From assembly GCA_028284155.1 (NCBI GenBank), contig JANQSF010000056.1, positions 1-64,000 of the forward strand: a DNA stretch of 64,000 bases. Direction: 5' to 3'. This stretch comes from Phycisphaeraceae bacterium. GTDB taxonomy: Bacteria; Planctomycetota; Phycisphaerae; Phycisphaerales; Phycisphaeraceae. The position numbers were made by a program, and so were the translations under genes. The notes under the pieces are model-generated. The model did not search any database and was not told where the DNA came from. It saw only the letters and a list, made by a program, of their open reading frames with translations. This document shows positions 58,498 through 64,000 of this stretch, one piece after another (position 1 is the first letter of the stretch; each line of letters starts with the position of its first letter).

Positions 58498-60051
58498 ATG
58501 AATATGACACGCTCAATGATCAGTAAACGATACACTCACTACTTCCTCCATTTGTGTCTATCTGTGTTCATCTGTAATTCCCTCACAGTCACGGCAAATG
58601 CCGCAAAACTCGGTCCGCTCGAGCAGATGCGCGTCGAGGACTACGCCAAACTGCGCGAGGTCGAACGCTACCAGCTCAAGATCGCCCAGCAATACTACAT
58701 GAAGGAAGACTGGAAGGTCGCGGCGGGCGAGTACGAGAAGTTCCTGCAGCTCTACGAGCGCAGTGTCGGTGCGCCGTACGCGCAGCTCATGTGGTCGAAC
58801 TGCCAGGTCAAGCAGCGCAAGGTGAACACGGCCATCAAAGAAGGCTATCAGTCGGTGATCGACTATTGGCCGCAGTCGCCCGAGGCGACGGTCGCCGCGT
58901 TCGCAATCGGCCGAGCGTACAAGGCGTCCGGCGAGGTGCGCAAGGCCAAGAAGGCCTACGCGACCGTGATCGAGGAACACCCGAAGCACATCGTCGCTAT
59001 CCTCGCCAAGCTCGACCTGCTTGCTTACGCCAAGGTCGAAGACGACCAGGACCGCCGCATCGCTCTGCTCAAGAACCTGACGTTCGACACGCCGCGGACG
59101 AAAGAGAACGGCTCCTACTGCTCGAACGCCGCGCGTGAGTTGGCGTCGATCCATTTCTACGGCAACGCGTTTGACGAGGGCGTCAAGGCTCTGGAGACAA
59201 CGTACAAGGACGGCTCGCTGACGTACTACATCTACGTTTACACACGCTCGCCTGTCAGCCACATGACCGGGCGCGAGTCGCAAAAGCAAGCCGGCCTGAA
59301 ACTGGCCGACCGCGTCATCAAGCTGCTCGAAGCCGAGGTCCCGACCGACATCAGTGAAGACAAGGCCAAGGCGTCGGCCCGTGAATGGCTGTACCGCGTC
59401 GCCAGTATGCACAGCTACGCCCGCCGACAGGCCGACGTGCTCAAGACGTACGAACGCATGGTCAAGCTGTTCGGGGCTGACGACGACCTGCGCGGCAACA
59501 TCGCCTCGTGGTACATCTCCCACAAACGCCGCGACCGCGCCCGGCAGCTTTATGAGCAGTTCGACGACAAGATCAAGGGCCTGTCGCTGATCGCCGGCAT
59601 GCTGCGTGAGGACGGCAAGTGGGACGAGGCGATCCAGGTCTACACCGACCTGATCAGCCAGGACGCCGACAACACCTCGAAGTGGACGTGGCAGATCGCC
59701 GAGTGTTACGAGAGCTCGAACCGGCTCAAAGAAGCGATCAACACCTACCGCCAGACCGACAACTTCCCCAGCAACTACAACGCGATGGCCAAATGCCACC
59801 GCCGACTCAAGCAGTGGAACGAGGCGCTGGTGCTATACAACCAGGTCATGAGCGTCCCCAGCGCCGCCCCCGCCGCCGCGCTGGAGATCGGTCGAACCTA
59901 CGAGCAGGCGGGCAAGAAGGAGAGCGCGATCCGCTCGTTCCAACGCGTGTGCAAGCAGTTCCCCAAGACCGGCCAGGCCAGCACGGCCCACGCCCACCTG
60001 CAACGCAAGTACAACATCACCGTCACCCTCGGCGGCGCGAAGGACGATTGA
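58498..60051 (+). CDS. TPR-repeat protein, last gene of the Exb/Tol-like cluster
   Basis: The 517-residue product has an N-terminal export signal (THYFLHLCLSVFICNSLTV, cleavage near ANAAK) and then only TPR-like helical pairs, such as AQQYYMKEDWKVAAGEYEKFL, AFAIGRAYKASGEVRKAKKAY and IRSFQRVCKQFPKTG. AGGA lies seven bases before the ATG. The DNA for the signal is a copy of the family J repeat found between radA and kdsC, read in frame. TPR repeats make it a likely docking partner in the periplasm. It is followed by a degenerate family A palindrome. Confidence 0.85.
   Translation: MNMTRSMISKRYTHYFLHLCLSVFICNSLTVTANAAKLGPLEQMRVEDYAKLREVERYQLKIAQQYYMKEDWKVAAGEYEKFLQLYERSVGAPYAQLMWSNCQVKQRKVNTAIKEGYQSVIDYWPQSPEATVAAFAIGRAYKASGEVRKAKKAYATVIEEHPKHIVAILAKLDLLAYAKVEDDQDRRIALLKNLTFDTPRTKENGSYCSNAARELASIHFYGNAFDEGVKALETTYKDGSLTYYIYVYTRSPVSHMTGRESQKQAGLKLADRVIKLLEAEVPTDISEDKAKASAREWLYRVASMHSYARRQADVLKTYERMVKLFGADDDLRGNIASWYISHKRRDRARQLYEQFDDKIKGLSLIAGMLREDGKWDEAIQVYTDLISQDADNTSKWTWQIAECYESSNRLKEAINTYRQTDNFPSNYNAMAKCHRRLKQWNEALVLYNQVMSVPSAAPAAALEIGRTYEQAGKKESAIRSFQRVCKQFPKTGQASTAHAHLQRKYNITVTLGGAKDD
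58548..58590 (+). repeat. family J repeat arm encoding part of a signal peptide
   Basis: TTTGTGTCTATCTGTGTTCA followed by TCTGTAATTCCC matches the right arm of the inverted repeat at 24426-24512. It supplies the hydrophobic core of the signal peptide of the TPR protein. Confidence 0.7.
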
Positions 60052-60053
60052 TT

Positions 60054-60072
60054 GCCGCCTGTGGCTTAGCGC
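60054..60072. repeat. degenerate REP family A copy
   Basis: GCCGCCTGTGGCTTAGCGC follows the TPR gene by two bases. The hairpin is weakened by two changes, and no T-run follows. Confidence 0.5.
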
Positions 60073-60117
60073 GCTTGCTACAGTGATGACAGAGTCATAA
60101 CCACAAAGCACCACGTC

Positions 60118-60417
60118 ATGGTCAGAGAATCCGGTTCAACTCCGCTCGACGAGTTCCAGAAACACACCGCAGCCGACCTGGAACAACTCACGCGCGACGG
60201 CGCCCCCCGCGTGGTCACCGTCGATGGCCGACCGCGTTTTGTGGTTCAGGACGCCGAGGCCTACGGACGCCTCGTCGAGGCGCTCGACATGGCAGAGGCC
60301 GCCGCCGGAATCCGCCGCGGCATGGAGTCGAAGGCTCGCGGCGAGGGCGTCCCGATGCGCGATGCTTTGCGGGCATTCGCCACCGAGGAAGGGATCGATC
60401 TGGACGAGTCCTCGTGA
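60118..60417 (+). CDS. Phd/YefM-like antitoxin-type protein
   Basis: The 99-residue product has the Phd-like beginning: DEFQKHTAADLEQLTRDGAPRVVTVDGRPRFVVQDAEAYGRLVEAL, the DNA-binding and dimerising half of Phd/YefM antitoxins. The rest (AAGIRRGMESKARGEGVPMRDALRAFATEEGIDL) is a helical tail typical of the RelE/ParE-binding part. A toxin gene is expected within the next 20 bases, but the frame starting with GTG at 60414 does not resemble RelE, ParE or Doc. So it is an orphan antitoxin or a regulator. Confidence 0.75.
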   Translation: MVRESGSTPLDEFQKHTAADLEQLTRDGAPRVVTVDGRPRFVVQDAEAYGRLVEALDMAEAAAGIRRGMESKARGEGVPMRDALRAFATEEGIDLDESS

Positions 60418-60929
60418 AACGGCATGACATCGATGCTCTGCCCGACGTCCCCGATACAGTCTCTTGCGACAAAATTCGGCCAGTCTCAACTCGTGCTCCC
60501 CGACTCTTGTGCAGCTTGCGTAGGGGCGATGCACTCGCCGTGCGGGCCTCTTTAATCGCCAGAGTGGCTCGGACTTCACGCCAGTTGGCAACAGTGTTTC
60601 GCCCGCGATGACCCGTCCCGCGCCGCACGCGCCTCATGCGCGGGCGACCCCCGGAGGCGTCCTTTCCGCAGCCTGCCCCACCCCGGATAATCCGCCCGGA
60701 AACCGCGGAAGGTGAGGCGCGCGATTGGCGTTCTTCATATGGCCCGACTTCCGCGGGGGAGCCGAAGGGGGTTTGGGGGAAGCGGCGGCGAGCGTCCCCC
60801 AATTCAGGTGGTCTTCACGGCGCAGCCGTTCCGTTGAAGCGCAGCGCCAAGCCCCTGCGGCGCTTGAGCAGACCCGCCCGGCAGGGCACCGCCTCCAAAT
60901 GAGCGACGGAAAACCCGGGTGGTCCCAAC
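60418..60929. other. 512-base intergenic region without a supported gene
   Basis: A 65-codon frame starts at GTG 60414, overlapping the antitoxin stop, but it has no recognisable fold and Arg/Leu-rich shadow-like composition. From about 60618 the DNA is a string of G-rich hairpins, such as GGGGGAAGC facing GCGTCCCCC at about 60775-60800. No RNA gene signature (RNase P, tmRNA, SRP) could be matched. The far end abuts the 3' end of the minus-strand gene at 60930. Confidence 0.5.
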
Positions 60930-63900
60930 TCACTTCCCATTCACCACCGCCGCCCGCGCGCCCGATCCCGGTACGTCGATGACTTCCACGCGCAGCCCTG
61001 CCTTGCGACGCGGGTCGACCGCGAACGTCAGCACGTGTCGACCCTTTGGCAGGTCGAGTGTGACCTGTTTGTCGGCCTTGATCGCCTGCTCGCCGCGCCA
61101 AAGGTTGACGCCCGATGGCTCGTTGATCGCCAGGCCGACCTTGCCCGCCGTGGTCACCTCAATCGTCGCGCGCAGGAAATGGAAGAAGGGCGAGCCGCCC
61201 GCGCCGCCGTGGTAGACCTGCACACGGGGCGCGTCGCCGACCGGCAGCGTGCCGTCGACCTTGCTGTAGACGCTCGTCCACTTGAACGCGGGGTGGTCGA
61301 TCGCGGCTTTCTCAATCCCGTGGTGACGCAGCCAATCCTGCGCGGGCAGTGTGCGGAGCATGGCCTTCCACGTCCGCACGACGCGTGCCGAGCCGACGTT
61401 GTAGTCGCCCGGCTTGCCCAGCCGCGACAGGAACGCGACGAGGTCGGCGAGCTCCTTCTGCGTCATCGCGTCGGTCAGCCCCTCGGGCATCAGGCTCCGC
61501 GCAGCGGCCGTGCGCACCTTGTCCACGTCGCCCAACGGGATCGTCAGCAGTTTGTCTTCGGTGTCGCGGAGCAGGACGGCATTGTCGGTTTGCCGGACCA
61601 GCACGCCGGCGATCGCGTCGCCGTCGAGCGTTTCGACGATCGTCGTGTGGTAGTTCTCCTTGATCTTCTTGTTTGGCTCCAGCAGCGAGTCGACGATGTA
61701 GTCGGCCGGCGCCGACGCGCCGAGGCTGGAGATGTCCGGCCCGACCACGCCGCCCGACCCGCCGATCGCGTGGCACTTGATGCACCCGAGGTCGGCACGC
61801 CGGTACACGGCCTCGCCGCGTTTCGGGTCGGCCTTGGCGACCATGTTCTTCAGGAACGCGTCCATTTGGGCCGAGTTGAGCGCGCGCTTCGGGTTGGTCA
61901 GGCCGCCGGCCTTACGCAACGCCTCGGCGAGCTTCGGTGATTGTTGCGCGCCGCTCGACGCGGTGCGCAGCGCGAGCTTCGCGACGTCGGGTTTGACCTT
62001 GCGGTTGGTTAGAGCGCCGGCCAGCGCGTCGGCTGCGCCCTTGCGGTTCAGGATGGGTCGCAGCATGCCCCCCGGATTAACGTCGGCCGGCAGGTCGGCC
62101 AGAATCGCCGCCGCGGCGTTCGCGCCGTCATTGACCGACATCGACGACAGGGCGACGGCGGCTTCCATGCGGACCCAGTGGGACTTGCCGGGCGCGGCGA
62201 GTTGGGAAAGCGTGTCACGGCTTTGCCGCCCGCCGAGGCGGGCCAGCGCGCCGAGCGCCGACTGACGCAGCCGCCAATCGGCCTTGGGGTCGACCAACGC
62301 AACGAGTTCAGCCCGCGCCGACTCGACCTTCCACGCGCCGACCGCGTCGACAGCCGCCGCGCGCAACTGAACATCATCGACCTTCATCAAGTCTTTGAGC
62401 CGGTTCAGATCGGCGTTCGGTTTCACGTTCCGCTGCCGACTCGTCTGCGAAAGCATGTCCAGCAGGGCAGCCTGCTGTTCGCGGTGCGCACTGGCCTGCT
62501 CGGTGGACAGCCCGACCTTCGGCCCGGTCAGCGCCTGTTCAAAGACAAGCCCCAACTCGTTCGGCCCGCCGATCGCGGCGAGCAGTTCGAGCATCGCAAA
62601 GCGCCGCTCCGCGTTCAGGTCTTTGCGTTTGAGTGAATCGACGATCGACTTCAACCCCGCCTTGCCCGCGCCGCCGACGGCCTTGAGGGCGAACGCCAGG
62701 TGGTCCGGCCGTTGCGCCAGGCTCGTGCGACCGGCCTGCAAAGCGGGCAGCCAGTGCCCCTGTAACTCGCGGACGGTCAGCCACAACGCGTAGTCGAGGA
62801 AGCGGTCCATCGGCTTGTTGAGCGCCTCGAGTGCAAGCTCGGCCGCCTCGGCTGACGGGACGCGCCCCAATGCTCGCACGGCTTCGAGTCGCACGCGCGC
62901 ATGGTCGTCGCGCACGCCGGCCGCCAACTGCGGCATCGGGTCGGAGACCTGCGGCAACCAATAGAACAGTACACGCATCGCCGCCGCGCGGGCGTGCGGC
63001 TGCGTCGAGTTCAGCACGTCCGAGAGCAGGTCGGTGTTAACCACGTCGAGCCCCTGATACAGCCAAAGCGCTTCCAGACGATTTCGCTCGAACTTGGCGT
63101 CGTCGCGGTCGAGCTTCGCGGTCCACGCGTTCAGGTCGGACAACACCTTGTCCTTGCCGCGGTGGACGAGCAGACGCTTGGCCCGGTTGCGCGTCCATTC
63201 TTCTTCACTCTTGAGCGCGTCGAGCAGCGCGGCGTTCGACGCACCGACGAGCTTTGGTTGATCGAGTAGCGGGCCGTTCTTGGCCTTGAAACGCCAGATT
63301 CGGCCGTGCTCGTGGTCGCGGCGTGGGTCGCGGAAATCGACCTCGCCGTGCTGGATGATCGGGTTGTAAAAGTCGGCGATGTAGATCGCGCCGTCCGGCC
63401 CCATCTTCACGTCGATCGGCCTAAATGCGACGTGCGAAGAGCTGACCAGGTCGGCCTCCTTGCGCGCCGCGTAGCCCGAGCCGGCCTCGCTGAGCGTGAA
63501 ACGGTTGATGCGGTTGCCGCGGAAGTCGTTGGTAATCACACTGCCACGCCATGACTCGGGCAGGTGTCGTCCGGTGACCAAGGCGAGGCCGCAATGTTTG
63601 GGGTTGCCGGGTGCCAGGCCGCGCAGTGTGCGCGCCGCGCCCACGGCCGTGACATACGCTGCGCCGGGGAATGTGTAGTTCGGCCCGTCGCCGTATGCGC
63701 CGTCGGTGGCGAACTGCGCGCCCCAGTCGTCCCAGTGGTGACCCCACGTGTTGACGAAGCCGCGGACGTACACGTCGAGTTCGAGCGTGCGCGGGTTGAA
63801 CCGCCAAATCCCGCCGCCGTTCAGCCGCTTCACGCCGCGCGGCGTTTCGATGTGGCTGTGGATGTAGATCGACTGGTTCATGTAAAGCCGACCGTCGAAT

Positions 63901-64000
63901 CCCCAGCGGAACGTGTGCAGGATGTGGTGCGTGTCCTCCGTGCCGAACCCGGACAGCACGACCGTTTCCTTGTCGGCCTTCCCGTCGCCGTCGGTGTCTT
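60930..64000 (-). CDS. PVC-type haem-binding HEAT-repeat protein, 5' end missing
   Basis: The frame is open to the right edge, reading DTDGDGKADKETVVLSGFGTEDTHHIL at the edge, so the N-terminus is lost. The visible 1,023 residues show the end of a sugar-dehydrogenase-like propeller (GRLYMNQSIYIHSHIE, IDVKMGPDGAIYIADFYNP), HEAT-like repeats over about 250-650 (RLEAVRALGRVPSAEAAELAL), and near residue 750 a c-type cytochrome domain: GEAVYRRADLGCIKCHAIGG with CxxCH, then MPEGLTDAMTQKELADLVAFLS. This is the Pirellula/Verrucomicrobium membrane-bound dehydrogenase type. Periplasmic, probably a sugar or alcohol dehydrogenase feeding electrons to haem. Confidence 0.92.
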   Translation of the reverse strand, partial: DTDGDGKADKETVVLSGFGTEDTHHILHTFRWGFDGRLYMNQSIYIHSHIETPRGVKRLNGGGIWRFNPRTLELDVYVRGFVNTWGHHWDDWGAQFATDGAYGDGPNYTFPGAAYVTAVGAARTLRGLAPGNPKHCGLALVTGRHLPESWRGSVITNDFRGNRINRFTLSEAGSGYAARKEADLVSSSHVAFRPIDVKMGPDGAIYIADFYNPIIQHGEVDFRDPRRDHEHGRIWRFKAKNGPLLDQPKLVGASNAALLDALKSEEEWTRNRAKRLLVHRGKDKVLSDLNAWTAKLDRDDAKFERNRLEALWLYQGLDVVNTDLLSDVLNSTQPHARAAAMRVLFYWLPQVSDPMPQLAAGVRDDHARVRLEAVRALGRVPSAEAAELALEALNKPMDRFLDYALWLTVRELQGHWLPALQAGRTSLAQRPDHLAFALKAVGGAGKAGLKSIVDSLKRKDLNAERRFAMLELLAAIGGPNELGLVFEQALTGPKVGLSTEQASAHREQQAALLDMLSQTSRQRNVKPNADLNRLKDLMKVDDVQLRAAAVDAVGAWKVESARAELVALVDPKADWRLRQSALGALARLGGRQSRDTLSQLAAPGKSHWVRMEAAVALSSMSVNDGANAAAAILADLPADVNPGGMLRPILNRKGAADALAGALTNRKVKPDVAKLALRTASSGAQQSPKLAEALRKAGGLTNPKRALNSAQMDAFLKNMVAKADPKRGEAVYRRADLGCIKCHAIGGSGGVVGPDISSLGASAPADYIVDSLLEPNKKIKENYHTTIVETLDGDAIAGVLVRQTDNAVLLRDTEDKLLTIPLGDVDKVRTAAARSLMPEGLTDAMTQKELADLVAFLSRLGKPGDYNVGSARVVRTWKAMLRTLPAQDWLRHHGIEKAAIDHPAFKWTSVYSKVDGTLPVGDAPRVQVYHGGAGGSPFFHFLRATIEVTTAGKVGLAINEPSGVNLWRGEQAIKADKQVTLDLPKGRHVLTFAVDPRRKAGLRVEVIDVPGSGARAAVVNGK

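Noticed and set aside
60414..60611. Toxin gene overlapping the antitoxin stop
   Set aside because: The position is right for a toxin, but the 65 residues show no RelE, ParE, PIN or Doc features.
60618..60929. Structured RNA gene (RNase P, tmRNA or SRP RNA)
   Set aside because: G-rich hairpins are present, but none of the conserved core motifs of these RNAs could be matched on either strand.

Overview
The window looks like chromosomal DNA of a member of the Planctomycetota, possibly a Phycisphaerae-type lineage (the class is inference). The DNA is GC-rich. It carries several protein families that are abundant in, or nearly confined to, that phylum: a DUF1549/DUF1553 plus DUF1501 pair, large PVC-type haem-binding HEAT-repeat proteins, a DUF1559-like prepilin with an H-X9-DG tail, DUF1080 and secreted xylose-isomerase-like proteins, and small zinc-ribbon membrane proteins. 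kdsC implies an LPS-bearing outer membrane. No rRNA, tRNA, phage, insertion sequence or CRISPR array was seen.

Layout. 1-5 kb: end of a coiled-coil protein; citramalate synthase (minus strand) behind an isoleucine-type attenuator; a prepilin and a small membrane protein. 4-11.6 kb: secreted proteins (sugar-isomerase-like, DUF4279, DUF1080), a possible glycosyltransferase, gpsA, a HEAT/beta-domain protein and a PQQ-type propeller. 11.7-19.6 kb: rpoZ and coaC on plus; then on minus glyQS, a Fur-family regulator, a double-domain solute-binding protein with its permease, an MFS transporter and a flavin-reductase-like protein. 19.9-25 kb: ArsS-like radical SAM protein, secreted mono-haem protein, radA and kdsC. 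25-36.7 kb: Gfo/Idh/MocA oxidoreductase, secreted transglutaminase, intradiol dioxygenase, acyl-CoA synthetase, SPOR lipoprotein, sarcosine-oxidase-like enzyme, possible clan CD peptidase, LRR-cytochrome. 37-43.5 kb: a LamG/PEP-CTERM protein and the DUF1549/1553-DUF1501 pair, split by a small membrane gene. 43.6-60 kb: one long plus-strand cluster holding a TPR/beta-repeat protein, a 2,601-residue TPR and beta-domain protein, ExbB/TolQ, two ExbD/TolR, a short membrane protein, a DUF4159 membrane protein and a TPR protein. 60-64 kb: an orphan Phd-like antitoxin and the 3' part of a PVC-type haem protein.

The two strongest discoveries are regulatory and architectural. First, upstream of cimA an 18-residue reading frame carries five Ile codons in a six-codon run, followed by a 9-bp antiterminator that competes with a U-tailed terminator; this is a complete transcription attenuator for the first enzyme of the citramalate route to isoleucine. 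Second, the 43.6-60 kb cluster looks like a proton-motive-force-driven envelope machine whose partners are giant periplasmic TPR/beta-repeat proteins.

Intergenic DNA is packed with palindromic repeats of more than ten families. Several have entered genes: one adds about 75 residues to the radical SAM protein, one is read in frame inside the giant protein, one supplies a stop codon, and one seems to encode a signal peptide. Several genes share a -10-like TACAAT-type box six or seven bases before the start codon, which suggests leaderless transcripts.
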